64,000 nucleotides of DNA from Cohnella endophytica (GCF_003628305.1 NZ_RBZM01000007.1:310001-374000); one strand, 5' to 3'. Positions 42,712 through 52,061 are shown, numbered from the stretch's first letter. Numbers and translations: made by a program. Notes: generated from the letters alone by a model not told the origin.

Positions 42712-43596
42712 TTACTGCATAAAAGGAACAAGGACCATCCGTTCGCGGATGGTCCTTGTTCTAACATACCCGTTAATCCATGCTTCTTCGCCGGGATTCC
42801 TCCCTATCTCATATTCTCTGATTTCTTTGATACTTTTCCCGCCTAAAAAAGCATGCCCGGTTTTCCATTTGCCGACAGTTTCAAAGCCGTACTTCCGATA
42901 TACTCTCTCTACGGATTCATTAATAGGAAATACCCAAAGCTTTTGTATTCCTCTGCTCAATACTTCTTTTTGTATAAACTGAATAACTTCACCTATTAAG
43001 CCTTTTCCTCTGAATTGTTCAATTGTAGCTACGCTTTCCAATCGAGCTTGATTTCCATGTTCAAAAATACATGCGGTAGAGCATGGTGTTCCGTCGTGCC
43101 GAAGAAGGTAATGCGTAAAGGAGGGGTGGTTGAATTGCTCGGCATAAATCTTCTCGATGACATCCTTCCCTCCAAACTCTTTAATGCTGCCTTCGATTTC
43201 TAAAGCTTCTTGATAATTTTCTTCCGTTACTTTTTCAATCGTAACCTTGTTGTTATTGGTAATTTGAACAACTCGGTTATTCCATATTTGAACGGAGCTC
43301 ATTAATTCTTCATATTGAAATTTTCTCGATATTAAATCGGAAATTAGATTTTGTTGGGATGCTAAATTGTAAATATAAAATCTTGGAATGATGTTTTTGG
43401 GTTGATAATAGTTGATTACCTCATCTATTACGGACTGCGGGGACTCGCATGCATTAAGGATATGGGCATGGTTAGCGTCATAATAATCGGGTTGTTTTTC
43501 ATTAATAAATATTGAACCCCACAGGGTATCGATTCTTGTAGAGAAAGTTTCATAGTATGGGAGATCTAGCTTAAACATATCCTGCAAGTTTGCCAT
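42712..43596 (-). CDS. GNAT family N-acetyltransferase, AT-rich, 3' end in neighbour's terminator
   Basis: A 294-residue acetyltransferase with a C-terminal GNAT domain (about 120-265; TIEQFRGKGLIGEVIQFIQKEV, NESVERVYRKYGFETVGKW). Visibly richer in A/T than its neighbours, hinting at separate acquisition. Its last 17 or so residues (RTRTIRERMVLVPFMQ) are encoded by the terminator hairpin of the convergent MFS gene, and its stop lies one base from that gene's stop. The native C-terminus has probably been replaced by read-through. ATG with AGGAGT upstream, 44 bases after the AraC gene on the same strand. Confidence 0.8.
   Translation of the reverse strand: MANLQDMFKLDLPYYETFSTRIDTLWGSIFINEKQPDYYDANHAHILNACESPQSVIDEVINYYQPKNIIPRFYIYNLASQQNLISDLISRKFQYEELMSSVQIWNNRVVQITNNNKVTIEKVTEENYQEALEIEGSIKEFGGKDVIEKIYAEQFNHPSFTHYLLRHDGTPCSTACIFEHGNQARLESVATIEQFRGKGLIGEVIQFIQKEVLSRGIQKLWVFPINESVERVYRKYGFETVGKWKTGHAFLGGKSIKEIREYEIGRNPGEEAWINGYVRTRTIRERMVLVPFMQ
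42727..42766 (+). terminator. Terminator of the MFS gene with UUCG tetraloop
   Basis: Perfect 15-bp stem (42727-42741 with 42746-42760) closed by TTCG; only a short T-rich end follows. It lies wholly inside the coding region of the opposing acetyltransferase. Confidence 0.88.
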
Positions 43597-43640
43597 AGCC
43601 TAACTCCTCCTGATTTATTATGTAAAATAATGCAGAGCCG

Positions 43641-44561
43641 TTAGCGCATGGATTCAAGCGACTCTCTCTGGCTTGCCCGGTAACTTCGGGGAGATTCGCC
43701 CGTCCAGCGTTTAAACTGACGGCTAAAGTGGGCGATGTCGACATAGCCCAGCAGATTTGAGATATGATCGACATTCAGCGTCGTGTCCCGAAGAAGCCGC
43801 ATGGCTTCTTCTTGGACAATGCGGGACAAGTATTGCCGGGGCGAGATGCCGAAAGCGTTCTTGAACAGTCGGTTGCAGTGGGATTCGCTAATGCCGATTT
43901 GCTTTGCGATCTGTCCGATTAACAGCCTATCCTTGTCCGGATGACCATGATAGATCGGTTGTTTGGCAATCGCTTGGATCAACGATTCGATTTGATGAAT
44001 GTATTCCCAATGCTTGAGTTTTTTTTCGTCCCGATTGTCCATCGATGCCGACAGCGATAGGCAAAGCTGCGCGATGATTTGAAAGAAATCGGCTTGGATG
44101 TTGGCACGTACGGCCATGTCGTAGCGCTCCTCGGAAACGACCCAATTCAACATCCGTTCGAGAATCGACTTAAAGACCGCGCCGTCCGGACGATCGCCCG
44201 AGAATAGAGCGAGCCGAGTCGAACGGAGCAGATGCATTAGCGGTCGGTCGTCGATCTCGAAGTGCATGCAGAAGTAAGTCATTCCCTCCGGCGTTTCAAC
44301 GGTACTGGAGTGAATATCACCCGGACGGATGAGCGCGAAATCTCCGGCTTGCTGACGATAGGTTTTTCCGTTGATAGAGATGATTTGGCAGCCACTATGG
44401 ACATAATTGATCTCGTATTGCTTGTGTTCATGAGAAGGGTACTCCCAATCCGAGTTGACTTCCCTGACGTGCATCAAAGAAATGTGATGGGATACCCGGA
44501 GATCCGGAATGAATTGTTCCGTTACGCTGTTTTTTTGCCCCGAACGGATGCTGTCGTCCAT
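43641..44561 (-). CDS. AraC-family transcriptional regulator with cupin sensor
   Basis: A 306-residue one-component regulator. N-terminal AraC-type cupin (about 20-100; WEYPSHEHKQYEINYVHSGCQIISINGKTYRQQAGDFALIRPGDIHSS) likely binds a sugar or similar ligand. C-terminal double HTH (about 205-300; IGQIAKQIGISESHCNRLFKNAFGISPRQYL, VDHISNLLGYVDIAHFSRQFKRWTGESPRSYR). ATG preceded by GGAGGGTGAAG. It is divergent from the xylan-locus response regulator across a 270-base gap, in which I identified no clear operator. Whether it controls that locus is not known. Confidence 0.9.
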   Translation of the reverse strand: MDDSIRSGQKNSVTEQFIPDLRVSHHISLMHVREVNSDWEYPSHEHKQYEINYVHSGCQIISINGKTYRQQAGDFALIRPGDIHSSTVETPEGMTYFCMHFEIDDRPLMHLLRSTRLALFSGDRPDGAVFKSILERMLNWVVSEERYDMAVRANIQADFFQIIAQLCLSLSASMDNRDEKKLKHWEYIHQIESLIQAIAKQPIYHGHPDKDRLLIGQIAKQIGISESHCNRLFKNAFGISPRQYLSRIVQEEAMRLLRDTTLNVDHISNLLGYVDIAHFSRQFKRWTGESPRSYRASQRESLESMR

Positions 44562-44833
44562 AGCGGTTCTTCACCCTCCAAACCTCTGACATTGATTTAA
44601 TTATATCGAAATTTAGCTTGATTTGGGTAAATATATAGCCGGAAATGAGCATGGCTCAATTGGAGATGAGATGTTAATTTGGGAGAAAGCGATAAATCTT
44701 TAATGCCCATCCTTCCGTTTTGCGGTTAATGATAGCCGAGAGTAATGTTACTATAGGTAGTAGAAAGGCATCTCCGCCTACCGCGGCGTTCCGCGATGCT
44801 GCCAGCTTTCAGACCGAAAGGAGTCGAGGATCG

Positions 44834-46450
44834 ATGCATACCGTAATTTTGGTCGACGATGAGGTTTTTACTCGCAAAGGCTTGATTAAGCTGATCGATT
44901 GGGAGTCATGCGGATTTCAAATCGTGGCCGAAGCAGACAATGGAGAGGATGCTCTCGAGATCATCCGGAAAGTTCGACCGGATGTCGTGATTACGGACAT
45001 CCGAATGCCCGTGCTGGACGGGATGGAGCTTATCCGCCGCGTCGTGGAGGAGAACGATGCGAACCCGTCGTTCATTATCATCAGCGGATACGATGATTTT
45101 AAGTATGCCCAGCAAGCCGTACGCTACGGCGTTCGCGATTTCATCCTCAAACCGATAGACGAATTCGAAATTTCCGATACGCTAAGAAGGTTAAATGAAA
45201 ATCTAGGGCGCGAAGGGGCGGAGCGTTTACGTAATGATAGCCTGCTGAACGATTCCATGCTCGAATCCATCGTTCTCGGCGAGGCTTCCGACACGGCAAT
45301 TGCCCAATGGGAGCAGCGCATGATGCTTCGCGCGAACGATCGGCTGTTTTATTTGTTCGCTGAGTTGAACGATAACCATGCGTGGAATCCGTCGGCCGGA
45401 CAAATATCGTCCGCGGGCTTCAAAGAAATCGTTCACCAAGTACTTCAACGTATGTCCGGTGGCGAGCAGCCGTTCTATCTTCACGATCACCACAATCGGA
45501 TCGGCATCCTCGTTCCGGAGCGCGCGTTAGAAGCTTTTAACGGGAGCATCGAGCGGTTCGTCATTCGATTCCGTCAGGCGTTGTCCGTCGAATCCGGCGA
45601 TCGCGTATTTCTATACGCAGGCGCTCCCGTATCGCGATTGGCGGATATCGGTCAATCGTATATTACCGCTAAGGAAACGCTCTTGTACAAATATATCCAT
45701 GATGACAATCGTTTCGTCATCTATGACCAAGTGAAAACGGAGAAGGTGAATTACGTAACGTTCGAATTGAAGGAAGTCGGCCTGTTCGTTGAGCGAATGG
45801 AAGAGCTGCAGACGGAGAACGTGAGGGCAACCGTGGAATCCTTGTTTCATAATTTCCGCAATGACCGTTATGCTCCGGAAGCCGTCAAGATCACCATTCA
45901 CCAATATGTACTTGGCATTACCAAGTCGATCCGAGGCATGGACGGAGATGAAAGCGCTCTTTCGTCCTTCGCGCCGGTTGTGGGTTGGTACGACTTAAGC
46001 CTGACTCTCGGGGAGCTCAAAAGACTATTCTCCGAGTTCGTCGACGAGAGTCAACGGTACATCGCGGAACTAAGGAAGGTGCAGGTAAAGGGCGGCATTC
46101 AGAAAATTCGCGGCTATATCGAAACGAATTATTCGAGTAACATTAGCTTAAAGAGCATCGCCGCTTTCTTTTTCATCAATCCGGTGTACCTGGGGCAGCT
46201 GTTCAAGAAGTCGTACGGCGTTTACTTCAACGATTTTCTCTTGCAGATCCGAATAAACGAAGCCAAGAAGCTGTTGCGCCAGTCGTCCGATATACGGATT
46301 TATGAAGTCGCGGAGAAGGTCGGATTCAGCAGCGCGGATTATTTCGTCACCCAGTTCGAGAAGATCGAACATATGACGCCGAAGGAATACCGGAATAAAT
46401 TGCTACCTTCCGACAAAGGGGACAATCCTGGTGAGATTGAGTCTGAATAA
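44834..46450 (+). CDS. YesN-type response regulator of the glucuronoxylan locus
   Basis: A 538-residue regulator: receiver (1-120, phospho-acceptor D55 in VITDIRMPVLDGMEL), a long middle domain (about 150-420) and a C-terminal AraC HTH (about 430-530; ISLKSIAAFFFINPVYLGQLFKKSYG, IYEVAEKVGFSSADYFVTQFEKIEHMTPKEYR). The frame is open from 44720, but the ATG at 44834 has AAAGGAG upstream and begins at the receiver (MHTVILVDDE). The kinase gene starts inside its 3' end. In Paenibacillus the same gene order precedes aldouronate transporters, which supports a role as activator of 48313 onward. Confidence 0.92.
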   Translation: MHTVILVDDEVFTRKGLIKLIDWESCGFQIVAEADNGEDALEIIRKVRPDVVITDIRMPVLDGMELIRRVVEENDANPSFIIISGYDDFKYAQQAVRYGVRDFILKPIDEFEISDTLRRLNENLGREGAERLRNDSLLNDSMLESIVLGEASDTAIAQWEQRMMLRANDRLFYLFAELNDNHAWNPSAGQISSAGFKEIVHQVLQRMSGGEQPFYLHDHHNRIGILVPERALEAFNGSIERFVIRFRQALSVESGDRVFLYAGAPVSRLADIGQSYITAKETLLYKYIHDDNRFVIYDQVKTEKVNYVTFELKEVGLFVERMEELQTENVRATVESLFHNFRNDRYAPEAVKITIHQYVLGITKSIRGMDGDESALSSFAPVVGWYDLSLTLGELKRLFSEFVDESQRYIAELRKVQVKGGIQKIRGYIETNYSSNISLKSIAAFFFINPVYLGQLFKKSYGVYFNDFLLQIRINEAKKLLRQSSDIRIYEVAEKVGFSSADYFVTQFEKIEHMTPKEYRNKLLPSDKGDNPGEIESE

Positions 46451-48197
46451 CGTTCGCTTGCGCAACAAAATGCTCATTCTATATGTTTTGTGCGTCTTCG
46501 TGCCGATTGTTTTTACGAATGTCCTCTTTTTTTCCGTGACCACGAATAACGTGAGAAATCAGAGGATGAAGGACATCTCGCGCGCCATCGAACAAATCAA
46601 GAACGAATTCAAGATCAAAATCGACGACGCGGTGTACGTTTCGTCGTTTTTTTTCACCGATTATAATCTCAATCAAATTTTGGAGACCGATTACGATAAC
46701 CCTGCCGACTACGTGGACGCTTACGACTCGTATTTCCGCAGAATTCTGAACACCTATACCCCCGTCTATACTTCGGTCCAGAACATCAAGATCTACGTAG
46801 ATAATCCCACCATGCTTCATTCGGGAGGCATCGGCAACCTGACTCCGGAAGTGAAGCAGACGGAGTGGTATCGGGCGCTCAATCAGAGCAAGCAGACTCA
46901 TATCGTCTTCATCCGGACGTCAATGGAAGACTCCAGTACGAGCCAGGGAATGCTGGATTCGTTCAGCGTAGTTCGAAGAATGAATTACTATAACTCTCAG
47001 AATCGGTATGAAAAAGTGCTGAAAATCGAAATGAAAACTTCATCCATCCGGCAAATTTTCCAGAACCTCAACCTGCAGGGCAATATTTACTTGATCAACA
47101 ATCAAGGCAAGGTCCAATATACGACCGATCCGAGCGTCGATTGGAAAGTGGATTCCCCTGACTTTCAATCGCTCTCGTTTCCGTCGGACTCGATTCAATT
47201 CGAGACGAAATACGAGAATGTCAGCCTACTGGAAGGATGGCGAATCGTCGGCACGATCTCGGAGGAAGAAGTATTGAAAGAGGTGTACAAGTCCAGGGAT
47301 TTCATCGTCGTGCTCGCCTGCATTAACATTATTCTTCCGACTCTGATCATCCTTGGAATCACGAGGTCGCTTAACATTCGGTTGGTTCGCATTCTCAGGC
47401 ACATGAAGAAGGTGAAGAACCAGAATTTCGATACGATCAAAGAAGGAGAAAGCGACGAAGACGAGATCGGTCAATTAACCGGGGAATTCAACCGAATGAC
47501 TCTGCAGGTGAAAAGCTTGATCGACGACGTATACTTGGCCGACATCCAGAAGAAGACGCTCGAGCTCGAACGTCGGCAAGCTCAGTTGAACGCTCTGCAG
47601 AGCCAGATCAATCCGCATTTTCTATTCAACGCTCTGGAGACGATCCGGATGCGCAGCGTGATCAAGAACGAGTCGGAAACGGCCAAGATCATTCATAATA
47701 TGGCCAAAATATTCCGCACGTCGCTCACCTGGAGCAAGGATCGGGTGACGGTTAACGAAGAAATGGAATTTATCGTCTGTTTCCTCGAGATCCAGAAATA
47801 TCGTTTCGAAGATCGGTTGGATTACCATTTGGATATCGATCCTGATGTTCGGACATGCATTATTCCCAAAATGATGTTCTTGCCGTTCGTGGAAAATGCC
47901 AGCATACACGGGATCGAACTTCTCAAGAGCGGAGGGAGGATCGACGTACGCATCGAGCGGGAAGCGGATGATTTGATCTTCTCTATCAGGGACAACGGAA
48001 TCGGAATGGAAGAGGAGAAAGTGAAGAAATTTTACGACTACTTGGTAAGCGATGAAGAAATCGGGGAGAGGATCGGCGTGCAGAACGTCATCTACCGGCT
48101 GAAGTTGATTTACGGCGACCGATTCCAGCTCTTGATCGATAGCGCGCCGATGAAAGGGACTTTCATTCGATTGCGGATTCCTGTCGATGGATTGTGA
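46431..48197 (+). CDS. YesM-type sensor histidine kinase of the glucuronoxylan locus
   Basis: A 588-residue membrane kinase: TM1 (about 14-36), extracellular sensor (about 37-285), TM2 (about 288-310), HAMP (about 312-370), coiled coil, phospho-accepting H396 (QINPHFLFNALETIR), and HATPase with LPFVENASIHGIE, DNGIGM and GVQNVIYRL boxes. The GTG start lies 20 bases inside the regulator gene after AAAGGGG. Likely senses xylo- or aldouronic oligosaccharides, directly or through the binding protein at 48313. Confidence 0.92.
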   Translation: MRLSLNNVRLRNKMLILYVLCVFVPIVFTNVLFFSVTTNNVRNQRMKDISRAIEQIKNEFKIKIDDAVYVSSFFFTDYNLNQILETDYDNPADYVDAYDSYFRRILNTYTPVYTSVQNIKIYVDNPTMLHSGGIGNLTPEVKQTEWYRALNQSKQTHIVFIRTSMEDSSTSQGMLDSFSVVRRMNYYNSQNRYEKVLKIEMKTSSIRQIFQNLNLQGNIYLINNQGKVQYTTDPSVDWKVDSPDFQSLSFPSDSIQFETKYENVSLLEGWRIVGTISEEEVLKEVYKSRDFIVVLACINIILPTLIILGITRSLNIRLVRILRHMKKVKNQNFDTIKEGESDEDEIGQLTGEFNRMTLQVKSLIDDVYLADIQKKTLELERRQAQLNALQSQINPHFLFNALETIRMRSVIKNESETAKIIHNMAKIFRTSLTWSKDRVTVNEEMEFIVCFLEIQKYRFEDRLDYHLDIDPDVRTCIIPKMMFLPFVENASIHGIELLKSGGRIDVRIEREADDLIFSIRDNGIGMEEEKVKKFYDYLVSDEEIGERIGVQNVIYRLKLIYGDRFQLLIDSAPMKGTFIRLRIPVDGL

Positions 48198-48237
48198 CGA
48201 TATATGTTTTTCTAAGTAAGGACTATAGTTTATTGGG

Positions 48238-48279
48238 TAAACAAAGCCCCTGAAAAATTCTATACTGAAAGTGCTTACA
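48238..48279 (+). promoter_or_regulatory. Promoter of the aldouronate importer with cre-like site
   Basis: TAAACA (48238-48243) and TATACT (48261-48266) are 17 bases apart. TGAAAGTGCTTACA (48266-48279) matches the CcpA cre consensus except for T in place of C in the central CG, and sits at the start of transcription. Catabolite repression of the locus by CcpA is likely. Confidence 0.65.
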
Positions 48280-48312
48280 AAAACATAATGGCATGAAAGG
48301 GGCTCGAATCGA

Positions 48313-50031
48313 TTGGCAAAGAAATTATTATTGACTTGCATGGCCGCAATCTTGGTGTTCACCGCCGCATGTTCGAAAGACAACAAGAATAACGGAAACA
48401 ATAACGGGAACAATGCTTCGCCAAGCGCGGTCGACAGCAGTCCGTCAGCATCGGAAAGCACTCCAGCTTCGGAAGCACCTAAGGATAAAGTGACTTTCAC
48501 GTTCTTCAACGGCGTAGCTAACGCTCCAGACGCCAATATGAACGAAACGACAATCGGTAAAATACTCGAAGACCAAACGGGCGTTAACTTCAAGATGGAA
48601 CACTTGGTAGGCGACCTGAAAGCGAAAATCGGTACGATGATCGCTTCCAACGACTATCCGGACGTCATCGATCCAGATGCCGGTATCGACCAGCTTCTTG
48701 ACGCAGGCGCGTTTATCGATCTGACCGACCTGATCGAAAAATACCCGAACATCAAGCGCGTATACGGCCCGTATCTCAGCCAAATGAAAGCGGCGGACGG
48801 CAAAATTTACTTCATCCCGTTCTCCAACGTCGTCGGCGGCTATACGCCCGATCCGAACATCAACCAAGGCGCTTTCTGGATACAACGCCGCGTGTTGAAA
48901 GAAGCGGGCTATCCGAAGCTCAAAACGTTGGACGAATACACGAAGCTGATCGAAGATTTCGTCGCCAAACATAAAAACGAAGGCTTGACCGGACTCATTA
49001 CGCTGACGCATGACTGGAGATTCTTCGCGACCTCCAACGTGCCGATGCACTTGGACGGTTATCCGAACGACGGAAACGTCGAAGTCGACATGACGACATT
49101 CGAAGCCAAAACGTATTACACGACCGACTCCACGAAGCGTTGGTTGCAGAAGTTGAACGATCTGAATTCCAAAGGCCTGTTCGACAAAGCCTCCTTCGTA
49201 GATAACTACGACCAATATCTCGCGAAGCTCTCTTCCAAAAAAGTCGTCGGCTTCTTCGACTACGGCTGGCAATCGGGCAATGCCCGCAATCTGCTGAAAG
49301 ACGCTGCAAGACAAGATCCGGCGCAAGACGATTTCGTTTACCAACCAATGCCACTTACGTGGGATGGCGGTAAAGACCAACTGCAGGATCCTCCGGGATT
49401 CGTTAAAAACCGCGGTCTTGGCATCAGCGTAAGCGCGAGGGATCCGGAACGTATTATGGAGTACTGGGATAACCTGCTGAAAGAAGAGAACCAAGTTCTT
49501 AGAAGCTGGGGTATCAAAGGCGAGACGTACGAAGTGGATGGCAATGGCCGCTTCTTCCGCACGGAAGAGCAAATCAAGAAAATCGACGAGCCGTTCAACT
49601 TGAAATTCGGCTTCAGATACTATGCTTGGGATTGGCCGCAATACGGCACGAACTCCACGTTGTCCGATGGTAATGCGCTCGCGCCGGGCTACCAGCCTGA
49701 AGTATTCCAAATGAGCTTAACGGCGGAAGACAAATTGATTCTCGACAAATACGGCGTTAAAACGTACGCCGAGCTCTTCGCTAAACCGGACGACCGCGTA
49801 TGGTTCCCTGCTTGGGGTATTCCGAAAGCGCAAGGCTCCCCTGAACAAATTTGGGAAACAACGAAAGATGAAATTACGAAGAAGTACTACCCGAAACTCG
49901 TGCTGGCGAAACCGGCCGACTTCGAGAAAGTATGGGGCGATTACCTAGCCGCGTTCAGCAAGCTTGACACGGCCGGATATGAAAAATGGTATACGGCACA
50001 AATTAAAGCCGCTATCGATGCTGCCAAGTAA
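48313..50031 (+). CDS. LplA-like substrate-binding lipoprotein (probable aldouronates)
   Basis: A 572-residue large-type ABC binding lipoprotein. Lipobox TAAC (Cys at about 20), then an Asn/Gly/Ser tether. LplA/YtcQ-like features: TIGKILEDQTGVNFKMEHLVGDLKAKIGTMIASNDYPDVIDPDAG, YFIPFSNVVGGYTPDPN and an extended C-terminal half. TTG start after AAAGGGG. Followed by a strong intercistronic hairpin and two LplB/YtcP-like permeases. Together with the GH10, GH8 and GH67 genes downstream the inferred cargo is methylglucuronoxylo-oligosaccharide. Confidence 0.9.
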   Translation: MAKKLLLTCMAAILVFTAACSKDNKNNGNNNGNNASPSAVDSSPSASESTPASEAPKDKVTFTFFNGVANAPDANMNETTIGKILEDQTGVNFKMEHLVGDLKAKIGTMIASNDYPDVIDPDAGIDQLLDAGAFIDLTDLIEKYPNIKRVYGPYLSQMKAADGKIYFIPFSNVVGGYTPDPNINQGAFWIQRRVLKEAGYPKLKTLDEYTKLIEDFVAKHKNEGLTGLITLTHDWRFFATSNVPMHLDGYPNDGNVEVDMTTFEAKTYYTTDSTKRWLQKLNDLNSKGLFDKASFVDNYDQYLAKLSSKKVVGFFDYGWQSGNARNLLKDAARQDPAQDDFVYQPMPLTWDGGKDQLQDPPGFVKNRGLGISVSARDPERIMEYWDNLLKEENQVLRSWGIKGETYEVDGNGRFFRTEEQIKKIDEPFNLKFGFRYYAWDWPQYGTNSTLSDGNALAPGYQPEVFQMSLTAEDKLILDKYGVKTYAELFAKPDDRVWFPAWGIPKAQGSPEQIWETTKDEITKKYYPKLVLAKPADFEKVWGDYLAAFSKLDTAGYEKWYTAQIKAAIDAAK

Positions 50032-50043
50032 TCGATTATAAGT

Positions 50044-50103
50044 AATAAGCGAAAGGCCGGCTTATGCGTGCTGTTGGCTCGCGCAAGCGGCCTTTCGCTT
50101 ATT
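50044..50103 (+). other. Strong intercistronic hairpin between binding protein and permease
   Basis: Perfect 16-bp inverted repeat (50044-50059 with 50088-50103) around a 28-base loop and without a T run. It probably stabilises the upstream mRNA and limits read-through, giving more binding protein than permease. Confidence 0.75.
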
Positions 50104-50139
50104 CTAATTAGTAAGGACCGGTCCGGAAGGAGAATGAAT

Positions 50140-51114
50140 ATGGAGAGCAACATCGAATCTGCAACGTCTTCCATGGCGTCTGATCAAAAGCCGACGGGAC
50201 TGAAGCTTTTCTTTAAGAAACTCGTGCAACAACGGATGCTCGTCTTAATGTCCGTTCCTTTTCTCATATGGCTCTTTCTTTTCAAATACTTGCCGTTATG
50301 GGGCTGGACGACAGCCTTTCAGAAGTACAGACCGGCCAAAAGCTTCAAGGAGCAAGAATGGGTCGGTTTCGATCAATTTAAGTTTCTTTTTCACGACGAT
50401 CGGTTTATGCGCGTGTTAAGAAATACGCTTGCCCAGAGCGGAATCAATCTCGTTCTCGGCTTTATTACCGCGATCACTCTCGCGCTATTGCTCAACGAAT
50501 TGCGCGGTATTTTGTTTAAGCGCATCGTACAGACAGTTACTTATATGCCGCATTTTCTTTCTTGGGTCGTTGCCGCGGGCATTATTCAAGCGACGCTCGC
50601 GCCGGATGGCATTATCAATGTATTGATGATTAAATTGGGCATGATCGAGAAGGGCCAAGAATTATTGTTCCTAGGCATTCCCGAAGATTTCTGGACCATA
50701 TTAGGACTCGGGACCGTGTGGAAAGACCTCGGGTGGAATACGATCGTGTACTTGGCTGCGATGGCTACGATCGATCCCGCGCAGTACGAAGCGGCGGAAA
50801 TCGATGGAGCGGGGCGTTTCAGACGGATGTGGAACGTTACGCTGCCAGGTATTAAGTCGGTTATCGTCGTCTTGCTTATTTTGAATATCGGGAATTTGAT
50901 GGAATCGGGATTCGAGGCGCAATACCTGCTTAAAAACGGGATGAACATCGACTATTCCGAGAACATTGACATATTCGTTCTAAACTACGGGATCAATCAA
51001 AGCAACTTTTCCCTGGCTGTCGCGGCAGGTATGTTTAAGAGTCTCGTCAGCATTGTATTGCTTTTCATCGCGAATAGTATCGCGAAGCGCGCAGGCGAGA
51101 GCAGACTGTTCTAA
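50140..51114 (+). CDS. LplB-type ABC transporter permease
   Basis: A 324-residue permease with six helices. The EAA loop reads YEAAEIDGAGRFRRMWNVTLPGIKS, and the N-terminal LFLFKYLPLWGWTTAFQKYRPAKSF is characteristic of the LplB branch. The frame is open from 50068, but GGAAGGAG (50125-50132) fits the ATG at 50140 with 7 bases; the ATG at 50134 is too near. Pairs with the product of 51129. Confidence 0.9.
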   Translation: MESNIESATSSMASDQKPTGLKLFFKKLVQQRMLVLMSVPFLIWLFLFKYLPLWGWTTAFQKYRPAKSFKEQEWVGFDQFKFLFHDDRFMRVLRNTLAQSGINLVLGFITAITLALLLNELRGILFKRIVQTVTYMPHFLSWVVAAGIIQATLAPDGIINVLMIKLGMIEKGQELLFLGIPEDFWTILGLGTVWKDLGWNTIVYLAAMATIDPAQYEAAEIDGAGRFRRMWNVTLPGIKSVIVVLLILNIGNLMESGFEAQYLLKNGMNIDYSENIDIFVLNYGINQSNFSLAVAAGMFKSLVSIVLLFIANSIAKRAGESRLF

Positions 51115-51128
51115 AGGAGGATCACCGG

Positions 51129-52061
51129 ATGGCAAATTTAGCCACAGGAACGGCACCCAAGAAGCTTTCCCGCAGGAACGCTTCGCTAGGAGATCGAATT
51201 TTCGACACATTAAATATTACCTTCCTTTGCTTGCTGATGGTCGTCACCTTGTATCCTTTCTTGAACACGCTCGCGTTATCGTTGAACCGAGCGATGGATT
51301 CGATCAGGGGCGGCATCTATATATGGCCTAGAGATTTGTCTATTGAAAACTACAAATACGTGTTTAATCAGTCGACGATATTTCATGCGACGTTGATCTC
51401 GATTCTTCGCTTGGTCATCGGTTCGATAACGACCGTATTCTGTTCGGCAATGGTCGCGTATACGATCAGTCGGCAAGACTTCGTGCTGCGGAAGTTCGTC
51501 ACGATCGCTTTCGTCCTGACCGCGTACATTAACCCGGGGCTTATTCCGAACTATTTGAACATTCGCGATTTGGGCTTGGTCGATAGCTTCTGGGTCTATA
51601 TTTGGCCGAGCTTGATCGGAGTCTTCAACCTCATTCTTATTCGATCTTTCATCGACGGACTCCCGGAAAGCATCCTAGAGTCCGGGAGAATCGACGGAGC
51701 GGGTGAATTCAGGACGTTCTTCAACATCGTTCTGCCGCTTTGTCTTCCCGTTCTCGCGACGGTAGCGTTGTTCACGGCGGTCTACCAATGGAACTCGTGG
51801 CTTGACGTATTCTTGTATAACTCGTCTAACATCAAGCTCAGTACGCTACAATACGAGCTTCAAAAAATTCTTCAGAACTCGAGCGCCTCTTCTTCGGCGG
51901 CAAGCGCGTTCTCGAATCCGGATGCGGCGGCTAACGCGGTTACGCCTCTCGCGGTACGAGCAACGATGACGATCGTGGCTTCGGTCCCGATGATCATCAT
52001 GTATCCGTTCCTGCAGAAGTATTTCGTCAAAGGCATGACGGTCGGAGGCGTGAAGGGTTAA
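51129..52061 (+). CDS. YtcP/LplC-type ABC transporter permease
   Basis: A 310-residue permease with six helices, partner of the LplB-type protein. The EAA-like loop is LESGRIDGAGEFRTFFNIVLPLCLP, and the C-terminus YPFLQKYFVKGMTVGGVKG is typical of YtcP. ATG follows AAAGGAGGATCACCGG. A Ser/Ala-rich insertion (SSASSSAASAFSNPDAAANAV, near residue 262) precedes the last helices. No ATPase gene follows. Confidence 0.92.
   Translation: MANLATGTAPKKLSRRNASLGDRIFDTLNITFLCLLMVVTLYPFLNTLALSLNRAMDSIRGGIYIWPRDLSIENYKYVFNQSTIFHATLISILRLVIGSITTVFCSAMVAYTISRQDFVLRKFVTIAFVLTAYINPGLIPNYLNIRDLGLVDSFWVYIWPSLIGVFNLILIRSFIDGLPESILESGRIDGAGEFRTFFNIVLPLCLPVLATVALFTAVYQWNSWLDVFLYNSSNIKLSTLQYELQKILQNSSASSSAASAFSNPDAAANAVTPLAVRATMTIVASVPMIIMYPFLQKYFVKGMTVGGVKG

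Noticed and set aside
48445-49710. A 421-codon minus-strand frame opposite the LplA-like gene
   Set aside because: Antisense shadow: no ribosome site, no domain, and the sense protein is convincing over its full length.
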